Below the pieces are notes generated by a model. The model worked only from the letters and a program-made list of their open reading frames with translations, searched no databases and was not told where the DNA came from. From NCBI RefSeq assembly GCF_963259705.1, contig NC_081847.1, positions 70,949,754 to 71,013,753 of the forward strand: 64,000 bases of DNA. The letters are read 5' to 3'. This document shows positions 9,448 through 20,439 of the stretch, piece after piece. Numbering within the stretch: the stretch's first letter is position 1; each line of letters starts with the position of its first letter. This stretch comes from Myotis daubentonii. Taxonomy: Eukaryota; Chordata; Mammalia; Chiroptera; Vespertilionidae. A program made the position numbers and the translations under genes.

Positions 9448-11439
9448 GTTTTCCATTGTTTTTTCATTTACAAATACATCCTGAAAACAAGTCCAGATCA
9501 CCTTGAAGCCACCAGGCACTGATCATATCAATCAATAAAGCAAGAGAATGGTCCATTTTTGTTGGGTGATATCAGTAAAACTCCTTTGTTTTTACTGTTT
9601 AATGGTACATAGAAGGCCAAAACCTATATACTTCCTTCTTTTGTGCTTCATGGTGCTGAGTGAAATGTAAGTTCTACAAAGTGGTGACTTGGCTGGCATG
9701 TGCGCCGCTATATCTGAGAGGCCTAGCACGTAGTTGAAGCTCAATGAATATTTGATGAATGAGTGGTATTCTAGATTTGAGGGTAGAAAGGGCCACAGGG
9801 TGTGCAGCCCTGCATCATAATGGTGGCCAAGGTCTGGCTCATTCTCCATGCAGGAGGGTGACTCTTGTGGAGTCCCTTCCTCTCTCCCAGCTTCCAGGTT
9901 GAGATATAATCTCTAAGTCTCTTTAGTCCTGACATGCCATTCATTCATTCATTCATCCATTCATTCACTGTTTTCTGAGCACCTTCTACATGCCCTGCAG
10001 GCACTGTGCCAGGTATGGAGTATACATTGAAGCCTAAAAAGACATTTATAATGAAAAGAGAAAAAGTCACTGACCAGGGAAATGAATCTACCGTCACAGA
10101 TTGTGGTAAGTGCTGGGAAGAAGAGAACAGTGTTCTCTGTGTGTGGAAGGTTCAGTTAAAGATCATATGGTCAGGGGAGACCTCCTTGGGGGGGGTGACC
10201 CTGGGCTGAAATCTATAATAAAGTTGGATGGAGCGTGATCCAGGCAGAGCTAACGACAATCTGGCCTACGGTGATCCAAGATCTATCTTAGCTCAAGCCC
10301 TAATGGGTGGTAAGAGTGATCCCCCTTCCCTCCTCCTCGCCCTCGGGTGTTGGTGCCTTCCTGGGGTCTGGATGCTTGTGAGGCATTTGACTGACCCTGA
10401 CTGCCCCTTCAAAAGAGAGGAGCCTTCTACTCAGGTTCTCAGACTCTCCCTCGTGGCCCAGGGTTAGAGGCTGTGGCTCCGAAAGGTGCTTGCTCTGGTG
10501 GAGGTTTCCCCAAAGGAAGCCACCTTCTCCCTGAGTTTTTCGTTCTCCCCCAGCTTTGCAAACTGAAGAGGCTCCGGACTCTGCCAAAAGCTACCCCGTC
10601 TGTTCAAAGTCTGCAGCTCTGAGTCCTCAGTGCACAGCAGATTCCATTACAGCTCCAAATTGTTTTCCAAATATACCACAAAGGTCATTTCCTGTTTTTT
10701 CTTTTTAAAAATTAAATATTTGCAGAGACCATACAAAAAGAAAGCGGACGTTTCGTGGAGGACGCAGAGCGCAGAGGGGACTTGGTCCCGTGGGGCAAAT
10801 GCTCTCCAAAGTTTCTCCGAGGGAAGGACTGTGCAAAGCTGACGGAAACACCAGGGCCCACGGAGCTGGCATTCCTCAGACTCAAAGGGAAGCGGCCTCT
10901 CTCTGTGAAGGGCAGCCAGAGCCAGAGGGGCACTGAGGCGAACAGAAAAGGGCCCCAAACGAAGCGCATTCGGAGAACCTGGCAAAGGGCAGGGCATGCA
11001 GCTAATGCCTTAGGGGCACATCCAGTGTGAAATCACCAGAGGAGCCGTCCTGCCAGGGCAGTGCCTACGGTCCCTTCCAAGCACAGCCCCTTGGTGAGGT
11101 TTCCTTTGGGGGCTGGCAGGCAGGGCCTTGACCTCTGGGAGGGCCAGCCCAACAGCCCCAGGGCAGGCAGTGGAGAGACAGGCGGTGGGAGCCCACTCCG
11201 TGAGGGGAGGGCAGGGTGCTGGAAGGTCCCCCACTCTGTCCTCCAGGGGCTTCGGGACACCACATCCTCTGGGCCTCCACACAAGTGCCTCCTCCATTAG
11301 GGACCTTTGTGTTAGAGGCCCTGGGACCAGGCCTGGGTCCTCTGCTCCGTTTATTTACTCCCTGGGGTTCTTAACTTTTCCCTAAATAGCATGTGTTGAC
11401 ATCCCCAAATAGCCCCCAGCCTGTTTTAAGAGCTCAAGA
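9448..11439. other. PKIG intron, no gene recognised
   Basis: The only repeat signal is L2/MIR-like, around CATTCATTCATTC and 'tctacatgccctgcaggcactgtgcc' at about 9940-10015. The GC-rich stretch 10740-11300 has overlapping open frames on both strands but no recognisable protein or splice pattern. Confidence 0.5.
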
Positions 11440-12115
11440 TTCCTGAATCTAACTGCCTAGTTCGCATGTTCTCCGTGTCCTCCACTATCTCACCAGCATC
11501 TCAAACTTCACATGGCAAGTCACAGCCTGCTCCGCCCAGCTTCCCCAGCTCTGTGAGGGCACATCTGTCCACACTGCTCACGCTGGAAATCTGGAGCCAT
11601 CCTGGACTCCTCCTCCTCCTCCACTGTGTACAGCCTGTCACCGGGTCCTGTCTCTTCCACCCCACACAGAGCCTGAGTCTGCCCACCTCTCCACTCCGCG
11701 TGCACCTCCTGGTCTCCACCGTCTCCCACCAGCACCCTCGTCGAGTCCCTGTTTCCCACTTGGTCTTCACCCAAGGTCTACTCTCTCCACAAGCAGCCAG
11801 GGTGCTGTCCTCAGATCAGGCACCAGGTCCTGGGATCCCCCTGCTTCATTCAACCTTTGATGCTCTTTCATGCCACGTCTGGCAAAAGCCAACCTCTAGC
11901 CCAGCCCCTGAAACTGCATGGATCTGGCCCTGCCTTCCTCTGTGACCTTTTGTCTCATCTCCACTCTCTTCTGGCCCATTTTGCTCTGACCACACTGGCC
12001 TCCGTCTAATTCCTCAAACCAGCTGACTCTTTTTGACCTCAGGTTCTCCATGAGACTGTTCTCTCTGCCTGGAACATTCTCTGTCACTCTGCTCTTTTCA
12101 GAGCCTCCTAAGTGC
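11440..12115 (+). mobile_element. LINE2 3' end remnant
   Basis: The plus strand follows the L2 3' coding end: 'catcctggactcctcctcc', 'gcagccagggtgctgtcct', 'ctggccctgccttcctctg', 'accacactggcctccgtct' and 'tctctgcctggaacattct' occur in the family order. It is ancient and diverged. The 159-codon frame at 11466-11945 is a by-product of this repeat. Confidence 0.75.
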
Positions 12116-12384
12116 ATTCGGGGCCCCGACGTTACAAACTTTCCTGCTCTAGGACCCAGACACGGGGCCCTGCAGGGAGTGAAGGCTCCTGAGTTCCTCT
12201 GCCCACCACTAGTGCATGTCGAGGCCTGGCTGGCCTCCTGCGGGGTGCAGTGGACACAGCAAGGACTGTGGGGTCACCTCAGCTTCTGACTCCACAGCTG
12301 AGTGACACCCGACTGCATGTTCCTCTTCTATAACATGGGGGTGTTACAACTGCCCTGAAAGATGGTTGGCATTGACCAGAGCCA

Positions 12385-12560
12385 GTGTGTATGGAGCCCT
12401 TACTGAATGCCAGACTGTGCTAAGCATCTTGGAGGCATTATCCCATTTAATTTTGCAGCGACTCTAAGAAGAGGAAGCATTATTCGTGTTCTACAGAAGA
12501 GGAGGCTGATGTTAAGTAGCTTGCCCAAGGTCATACATCCACGGAGTGTGGACAGGGTGG
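12385..12560 (-). repeat. MIR SINE remnant, antisense
   Basis: The plus strand shows the antisense MIR order: 'gaatgccagactgtgctaag', 'cattatcccatttaatttt', 'agaagaggaggctgatgtta' and 'agcttgcccaaggtcata'. Confidence 0.75.
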
Positions 12561-13325
12561 AGCCTGTACTATAGGCTTGGAGGCATGGAGATGAGTTAAT
12601 CATACTTGCTACACAGTAAGGGTCTTTTAAAAGTGTCCACTCTCTTTTCTCCCCTTCGATCTCCTCTATCCCCAACCACATAATAAGGCATTTCTGAAGG
12701 AAGAGGAAGAAAGCAATGAAAATCCCAGGAAAACATTCAATAATGCTGATGGAAACATACACCCAGGTGCATTTTACCCTGGCTTAAGCAAAATTCTGTT
12801 CAGAATGTTCAGCCAGAGGCAAAAACCTTTAGAACCTTTTTAGTGACGTTGGGTTGATGATTCTTTGAATTCTGCCACCATTCTAATTTCTGTTATCTAA
12901 CTTCACAGCAATGGTAAAATTATTTTCAGGTACAAACTGTACAACTCTTACCATCCTGGCAGCTACATTTCACCCTGGGCAGGCCTGGGGGTTGGGACAG
13001 TGATACTAACTCTTCAATCCCTGAAAGTCTGTGCTTCTCTGGAAAGAGGCAGAAGGGTCCAGCTGAATTATTGCTTGGGGACCATGCTGGGTCTCCCTGG
13101 TCTCCCGCTGTTTACATATCAAACTTGGTTCCCAATCACTGGCAGTTCCCATCCCAGTGTGGAGGGAGGGCAGGAAGGGAAAGTGAGGTCATTTCCAAGC
13201 AGGCCAGCCAGAGTCCGGGACTGGACTGACCCCAGCTCTGCTCAGGCCAGGCTGGCCCCCCTGGCGAGGTTCTTCCCTCAGGCCTCGGGGGTCTGAGTGT
13301 GGAACGCAGGGGGAAACGGGCATCT
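12561..13325. other. PKIG intron, nothing recognised
   Basis: No gene, young repeat or clear old repeat can be identified here. Confidence 0.5.
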
Positions 13326-13800
13326 CTATGGTTGCTCTGAAATATGTCTCAAATGCTCTGACATTCCTCCTATCAAGAGGTGACTGAATGAGCTGGCCAT
13401 GGTGACTGCTTCTAAGAGAATGCAACAGAAGTGACGTCGTGTGACTTCCAAGATGAGGTTAGAAATGGTGACACAGCTTCCATCTGGCTCTCTCTTGGGA
13501 CACTTCTCGTTGGAGCTCTGAGCTGCATCTAAGAAATCTGAGGCTGCCATGCTGTGAGGAAGCCCAAACCAACCCCACGAGGGGAACACATCGAGAGTCC
13601 TGAGAGCACAGAGAAAGCCGAGGCTAGCAGACCCCAGCTGGGCTGGCCCCTGGCTGCTCCAGCACCAGCCACCGTCTGACTGCGACTGCATGAGAGCCAA
13701 GCCAGGATTGTCCAGCCGAGCTGTTGCCAAATTCCTGCCCACAGAAACCACGAGAGATGATAAATGACTGCTGTTGTTTTAGACCACCAGGCACTGGAAG
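13326..13800 (+). mobile_element. MaLR (MLT1-type) LTR remnant
   Basis: The order 'ctctgacattcctcctatc', 'agagaatgcaacagaagtga', 'gctgccatgctgtgaggaag' and 'gataaatgactgctgttgt' resembles MLT1-type LTRs of the ERVL-MaLR group. The minus-strand 141-codon frame across it is a chance frame. Confidence 0.55.
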
Positions 13801-15410
13801 TGACGTGCTCCGTGGGAATGGAGAACAGAGAGATCTCTAACGGTACGTCCAGGGCTGGGTGGCCTCTCGTTTCTCCGGAGCGCCATAGAAAGCATGCCCC
13901 ACTCCTACTGTGGAGGATGAAAGATCTTATAGCTCCATAAGGCTAATGAATTCCTCCATTCATTCAGGCAACACAATTTAACTGATCACTCAGTGTGTAC
14001 TGGGCTTGGGACTAGATGCCGTGGATATGAAAATGGCAAAGCACCAATGTGCCCTTGAGGGGAAGTTCCTGGTGTCGTTAGGGAGCCCACACTAACACAC
14101 TGTATACAAGATTCCCAGCCCCTGGGTTCAGTGTTCCAGTCCTCCACCCGTCACCTCCGGCACTGAGTCCTCCTGGGGCTGCCAGCCCCCAGCCCAAGTG
14201 TCCTGTGTAACTCCTATGGCCCAGGGCAGAGGTCCCTCAGCCTGAACCCCTTCTTCTCTGACCCAGAAGAGATAAGACCTCCTTGTTCTGCCACTAAGAG
14301 CACTTTGACTTCTCCTTCCTAATCATCACTGCACTTGTAACTCACTCAATAGTCAGCAAACGCATACTGAAGTGTCCCATGAGCCAGGCACGACCCAGGT
14401 ACCGAGGCATTTGTTCACATCGGTTGGGCCCGGCTGGTTCCAAGAAGAGCAGGTACCCTGGCTCTCCTTATTTGTCCCTGTATCCCCAGCACAGTTCCTG
14501 ACACAGAAGATGCAGAATAAATAAATTCATATGAATGAATGAACAAATAAACAGACAAAATAAGAACTTAAGAACATCCACCCTCTCAAGCCAGTGATTA
14601 AAATAACTATCTGAGTCCTGGCTCCTGACAAAAAAAATAACAATGATAATTAACAAAATAAAAATGGCTGCCATTTAGGGGTTGTATAGACTGTGCATCA
14701 GACATGGTAACAAGTGTTTTCCATATATCGTCTTAGTTATGCTTCAAGTAGCCCAGCGTCATTAAATCCCTTTTACACGTAACTAGGACATACTGGACCC
14801 TGGATTCACATCCAAGACTGGCTGGCTCCTAGGTTCAAGGCCTCAAAGGTGGCACCTCTCTTTGGCTCAGGGAAGCAGAGGATGTGGAACCCCTAGAAAA
14901 AGGTGAGCATAAAGGGGCTAAAGTGGCAGGAGGGGACTGGCTGGGAGAAGCAGGGAGGTTTCTCCTTTGTTCTCATTCATATCTGTCTCCTCCTAGTCAT
15001 CTGTGCTGCTAGCATTTACTCTAGCACTGAGACTTACAGCATGTTCCTTCATTACTTCAGTCATTCATTCAGTCCTTACAAGTACGACTCTTCCCAGCAA
15101 TGACACTGACGGTGTTTTTAGAGGCACTGCATTACTGAACCCTCCCAACAGAGAGCCCATGGCTCAGAGAAGTGGCATGAATCACCCAAGGTTCTCCTAG
15201 TGACTGAATCAGGACTTGAATCTGCATTTCCTCCTTCCTGATTCAGTGCACAGTCTTTAGGATGGCACATTCCGGTGATGGCTCTGCCCTGATGTGGATG
15301 ATACAGCAGCTGTCTCATCCCCATCAGAGAACTGTTCTGTTATCAAACTCCCTGCCTCTGGCTTTTCTCATCTCAAATGGCAATCCCCACCTGGGTCAAA
15401 GAAGGTCACA
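13801..15410. other. PKIG intron with scattered MIR/L2 fragments
   Basis: Short antisense MIR-like patches occur at about 14345-14430, 14690-14800 and 15040-15260. An L2 3'-end-like patch (CCCCAGCACAGTTCCTGAC and on) lies at about 14460-14555. I see no gene. Confidence 0.45.
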
Positions 15411-16131
15411 TCCTATATAATAAAAGCCTAATATGCAAATTGCCCCCTTAGGCAGTCATTTGACGAGGAGTTCGACCGCTTCCCATGACGTGCGCTGACC
15501 ACCAGGAGGTGGCGCGGAACATGGCAGGCGTCGGTGACATGCTGCGACCTCTCGCTGGCTACCTGGGGATGGGGGGCTGGCGGGGACGGGGATGGAGGTG
15601 CAGTGAAAATGCTGGGTGTCACCCGAGCTCACTCACTCCCCCTGCTATCCTCTCCCGGGATGCCAGGGCTTGAGTGCAGGGGAAGCCCCCGCACTCAGGT
15701 GCCGGATGCCTGCGAGGAGCCCACCCCACACTGGCACAGTGTCTTCCAGGTGAGCTGGGCTGTAGCCGCCGGGACTGCAGGGGCCAGTTGGGCTCCCTGT
15801 GGGTTTGTGCAGGAGCTGGTCTGTAAAGCCGGCCGGGAGAGAGGCCGCTGCCCGCCCAGCTTCCTTGCTACGCCACTGGGCACCCCAGAGGCCAATGCTG
15901 CACCCTGGCCCACAGTGTCCAGCTGCACTCACCGCATCTCCGCATCTCCGCCATGACTTGGGTGCCATGACTCAGGCGGAGGAGGGTGTGTGGGGGCCCA
16001 CGGCCCCAGGTGCTGCCCAGGGCCCAGGGGTTAGCTAGGACCTGCCTTACCACGTTAGACGCTCGGGCTTCTATCGCCGGCCAGGCCTAGGGACCACACT
16101 TGTGCACGAATTTTGTGCACCAGGCCTCTAG
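15411..16131 (+). mobile_element. Nonautonomous HeliBat-type Helitron, 721 bp
   Basis: It starts 5'-TCCTATATAATAAAAGCC after an A and ends GGCCTCTAG before a T, which fits the Helitron rule of insertion between A and T with 5'-TC and 3'-CTAG ends and no target duplication. A 3' hairpin, TGTGCACGAATTTTGTGCA, precedes the end. No Rep/helicase coding sequence is present. The GC-rich interior has a 140-codon open frame (15534-15956) and a donor-like CTTCCAG|GTGAGC at about 15750, so a captured gene piece is possible but not identified. Confidence 0.9.
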
Positions 16132-17000
16132 TACTATAATAATGGGGAAGACGGACTTTCAGAGTGATTTACTCAGCACCTACCACAGTGCTTGCTGCAC
16201 AGACCTAATAAATGCTTCTCAAAAGAATGATGGAATGAATGAGTCAAGAGAGATATACACAGAATCTGCCAACTGAAACAGCTCAAGAGAGTGTGCTGAC
16301 AGGATTCTGTGCATGCTGCCTCCTGAATTTCATAGTGACATGCTTCTATATGAGTGCCCTTCTCATCAACAACTACAGCAAGGCAGAGAGAAACCAAGCC
16401 TGCGATTCAGATGACAAAAAAGATCCCGTGCTTAACCACCACTGGTTCAGAGGCCAATGGAGAAATGTGTGCCCACAAAGCCATCACCCTTTTACAGACA
16501 GGCACTGAGAAAAGACTATTTGACAGGTGAGGCTGGTAAGTGGAATTACTCAGAAAAAAAACTTGTCTCTTGCCTACATCAACTCCAAATTTGAGCTTGT
16601 AGCTTCTTAGCTAATAAAACCATTTGTAAGACATTGAGTCAAATTTCATTTGTGTAATTAATCTTTAGGGAATGACTCACTCCAGATCACCAAGATTCCC
16701 ACACTGTTACTCTTTTAAGAATCAAATGTTATATGGAGAAAGTAGATTAGTGGTTGAGTAGGACTGGGAAGAATTGGGGGGCTGGGAGGGTGATAAGTAA
16801 AGGGTGTGGGGTTTCTCTTTGGGGTAATGAAAGTGTTCTTACATTGATTATGGTAATGGATGCAGAAATCTGTGAATATACTAAAGGCCACTGAATAGTA
16901 CACTTTAAATGGATGAATTGTATGGTATGTGAATTATATCATAATAAAGCTATAAAAACTCATTTGAATTATAATGGATAGAAATTCTTCTCATGTATTG
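16132..17000. other. PKIG intron, nothing firm recognised
   Basis: The AT-rich sequence at about 16620-16980 is likely an old L1 3' end ('ttggggtaatgaaagtgttc', 'agtacactttaaatggatga'). I see no gene. Confidence 0.45.
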
Positions 17001-17008
17001 CACTAATG

Positions 17009-17221
17009 CAGGGGTGGGCAAACTTTTTGACTCGAGGGCCACAATGGGTTCTTAAACTGGACCGGAGGGCCGGAACAAAAGCATGGATGGAGTGTTTGTG
17101 TGAACTAATATAAATTCAAAATAAACATCATTACATAAAAGGGTACGGTCTTTTTTTTTTAAGTTTTATTCATTTCAAATGGGCCGGATCCGGCCCGCGG
17201 ACCGTAGTTTGCCCACGGCTG
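17009..17221 (+). mobile_element. Nonautonomous hAT element (213 bp)
   Basis: Inverted termini CAGGGGTGGGCAAACT and AGTTTGCCCACGGCTG flank a 213-bp body with no coding capacity. An exact 8-bp duplication, CACTAATG, lies at 17001-17008 and 17222-17229, as hAT insertion produces. The same family occurs inverted at 32719-32938. Confidence 0.92.
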
Positions 17222-17254
17222 CACTAATGCATTAAGGTACAACTTGCTAACATT

Positions 17255-17690
17255 TTCTTTTTCCTATTGTATTAATTGGGGTGACATTGGTTAATGAAAT
17301 TATACAGGTTTCAAGTGTACAGCTCTATAATACATCATTTGTATATTGCATCGTGTGTTCACCACCCAATGTCAAGTCTCTTTCTATCACCATTTATCCT
17401 CCCTTTGGCCCTCTTCTACCTCCCCCTAACCTTTTCTTTTTCTTTTTAATATATTTTATTGATTTTTTACAGAGAGGAAGGGAGAGGGATAGAGAGTTAG
17501 AAACATCGATGAGAGAGAAACATCGATCAGCTGCCTCCTGCACACCTCCTACTGGGGATGTGCCCACAACTAAGGTACATGCTCTTGACTGGAATCGAAC
17601 CTGGGACCCTTCAGTCCACAGGCCGACGCTCTATCCACTGAGCCAAACCGGTTAGGGCTCCCCTAACCTTTCCTTAATGATTTAAGATCA
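17255..17690 (-). mobile_element. L1 3' end fragment interrupted by a SINE
   Basis: 'ggggtgacattggttaatga', 'acaggtttcaagtgtacagc' and 'gtgtgttcaccacccaatgt' are a familiar L1 3'UTR-type stretch in several mammal orders. It breaks at 17434 and resumes at 17660 around an inserted Ves SINE. Orientation and subfamily are uncertain. Confidence 0.5.
17435..17659 (-). mobile_element. Ves SINE, antisense, inside L1 fragment
   Basis: The minus strand starts GCCCTAACCGGTTTGGCTCA and runs to an A-rich tail. The perfect 12-bp duplication CCCCTAACCTTT lies at 17423-17434 and 17660-17671. Confidence 0.95.
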
Positions 17691-17879
17691 CTGCTGAGAG
17701 CATAGTTTTTAAAATCTGGTATAACACAGCAATGCTTTCAGTATTATAACATACAGGGCTGTTTGACCTACACTAAACAGCCCCATGTTTTGTCTGCTTA
17801 TTTATTTTCTTCTAACAAGGCCTTTTAATTTTAGTTTAAGCTTGGTGGTTAAATTCACGTGCTCTGGTCATGTATCACT

Positions 17880-18045
17880 TACTGAAGTCAGTGTGATCAC
17901 TTATTGGCTGTGTGAGCTCTGCAAAATTACTAGATCTCTCTATGCCTCAGTTTCTCCATATGTAAAATAACAGAACCAATCTCAATGGAGGGCTGTGAGG
18001 ATTACATAAGATAATGTGCATAAAGCATTTAATTCTGTCCTTGGA
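17880..18045 (+). repeat. MIR SINE remnant
   Basis: 'tattggctgtgtgagctctg', 'tatgcctcagtttctccata', 'tgtgaggattacataagata' and 'gcataaagcatttaattctg' follow the MIR core and 3' part in order. Confidence 0.8.
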
Positions 18046-18447
18046 AATGGTAACCCAGATTGAATTTTAGCTACTAGTACTTTTCTTGATGTTGTCAGTT
18101 AGCTGCCTTGTGAGCTACGGACCCTAAGCCTGAAAATCCACACAGTATGTTCAGTATACTCAGTGTGTTCGGTGAAATAAAACAGGGGCTGGGGGTACAA
18201 TTTCATGACTGGACTTTGGAACATCCATGGGGTGGCTCTGAGTTTTAGTAATACCAGTTCACCCTAAAGAGAAAAGCCTACAGGCCTGGTTAGGTCTCAC
18301 ATGACCCTGGTATCTGACAGGCTGGTGCCCAAGGATACACAGTGGCCCACAATACTTCATGCTCTCTCTAGAGACCAATGGTCCTTACAATTCAGAGGTC
18401 ACAGACACACCTGAGAATCTGAGGAAAGCAATGGACATTCTGCTCAG

Positions 18448-18490
<43 letters not shown>

Positions 18491-20430
18491 CACGTGTGCA
18501 GGCATGGGTACATACAAAGTTGTACCCATGGTTACAAGGGGCTCCAAAATCCCAGAAGCCAACCAGAAAGCCCAGGTTAAAAAGCCCAGCTCTAGACTTC
18601 ATACAACCCAAGCACTCTCAAGGTTAGGTGGCTCTAGCCTCCGACGTTCTCACAGCAGCTGAAACAGCCGGCCCTTTGCAGGCTTGCCCTCCTAAACTGT
18701 CCCTGGCCAGATAAACAGTCCTGGGACAGACTGCCACATCCTAATTACCACAAACATCTGCATCCAGGGGATTCCCAGGGGCACTGAGTCAGAACAGGAC
18801 GCAAGCCTGGTGGTTTGGGAAGCTACTGTATGGCCAGGCCCAGAAGCCTTGCTGATAAGTAGCTGGGGAGTTCCAGCTCCAGGGCAGCTGCCAGCTGGAG
18901 AAGGGGACTCTTGGGAGAGGTGAGGGAGGATGGCTAGGCCATGAAGGGGAATTCAAAGGAGCTGGAAATCCCCCACACTCCCGGGACTACTAGGACTTGA
19001 ACAGAGAAACAAAGGCTGGAGATTCTCCTCTAACTGCAAGGAGATGGCGCTGAAAGGGGGTGGGCAGGTAGGGGTGTAGGGGAAGTGGATGAAGCATGGG
19101 TCACAAGCTGGTAAAAAACTATTAACCTACGCCAGAAATGTTTAGATGCCATACAAATATAAACACTGACTCAAGGTGGCCATACTTCAGGCCACTCTGT
19201 TCTATGAATTGCATTTTGCTTCCAACTGGAGGGCACCTGAGCCATCTCTCTTCAACAGTCCAGCGGACAGTGCTCGTTTCTTTGGGCTGGGTTTTGCTTG
19301 CTTTTGCTCCTCTATCACAGCATTAAAATCACAATAGTGTGCCCTTGTCTTTGTGAAAATAGCTTCACAGCAAACAACTGGTAGACAGTAAAGTTGACAT
19401 CATACCCATATTTGTAAAAACTCCTGTGTATGATTCCATCTGCTTAAGCAGATGGCTAAAGAAACCATTTTCTTTTAAGCCATCAGAAGCAATTGCTCTT
19501 CCCGATGCTATACAGAAACTGTCTGTAAATGGAATCATCACTGTGAAATTGCAGTGTGATGTCATATAACCTTTGAAAAGGGCCATCCTGCCTTTTCTTC
19601 ATGGGGCCAAAATTCCTGTCTAATTTCATTTGGAGCTTCCATCTTCTCTTTCTTCAAACAGAAATAAAGGTTTTTTGGCAAACACTCGTGGTGCCACAGT
19701 GGAGTGGTGTGAACAATATGACTACCCACCTGGTTTAGTTTCTTCTTCCTGCTTGCATCTCTTCAGATTTTCCAATGTTGACAAATCAGTGTGGAAATTC
19801 TAAGGAACCAGAAGAAAAAAAATAATTAGAGCCCGTCATACTCCAGGGTTGTAAACGGAAAGAATCTTTTGGGAAGACAAGCGAACAATATCTAACAACA
19901 TGTTAAATATGCACACCCTTTGGGTCAGTCAAACGCCTGGGAATTTATACTGTAGAGAGGGTCACATGAATGAAAATACGTGCAGTAAAACATAATATGG
20001 AAAAGCAAAAAAAGAGGAAACAACGTAAATGTTAATAAGAAAAGAGTTAAATAATAGCATATCCATACAATGAGAAACTATAAAGTCATTCCAAAGAGTG
20101 AGGGAGATTTTGTTGTACTGACACGGAAAGATGTACATGCTGTATTGTTAAAAAGTAGTATAAGATGGTATACATTATTGCTCTTTAATGAAAGTATGAA
20201 CATGACTGTGCTTTAAAAAAGTACAGCATTTGTGTACATAAACTTTTTTTTTGTATCTACACAGAAAAAAAGCGTAGAGCAAACTATAAACGGTAGTTCT
20301 CTCTGAGACTCAAAAACTGGGGGGGGGGGGGGGGGCGGGAAGGGAATGAAAGACTTTCACTTTTTACATTAACAATTTCTGTTTTGACTGAAAACTTTAA
20401 AAGAGGCATGCACAACTTTCATGATCATTA
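18046..20430. other. PKIG intron with a (GT)n tract; no gene
   Basis: A GT repeat (18453-18494) and a G run (20319-20335) are the only simple features. Old L1 3'-end sequence is likely at about 19980-20230 ('catatccatacaatgagaaa'). 18500-19750 is unassigned, with no recognisable exon. Confidence 0.45.
18453..18494 (+). repeat. (GT)n microsatellite ending in GCGCGC
   Basis: About fifteen GT units are followed by GCGCGCACACGTG. It is a simple repeat with potential to form Z-DNA. Open frames of Cys-Val repeats here are artefacts. Confidence 0.9.
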
Positions 20431-20439
20431 TACATGCAG

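Noticed and set aside
11466..11945. 159-codon plus-strand frame
   Set aside because: It follows a diverged LINE2 3' end and has no family match as a gene.
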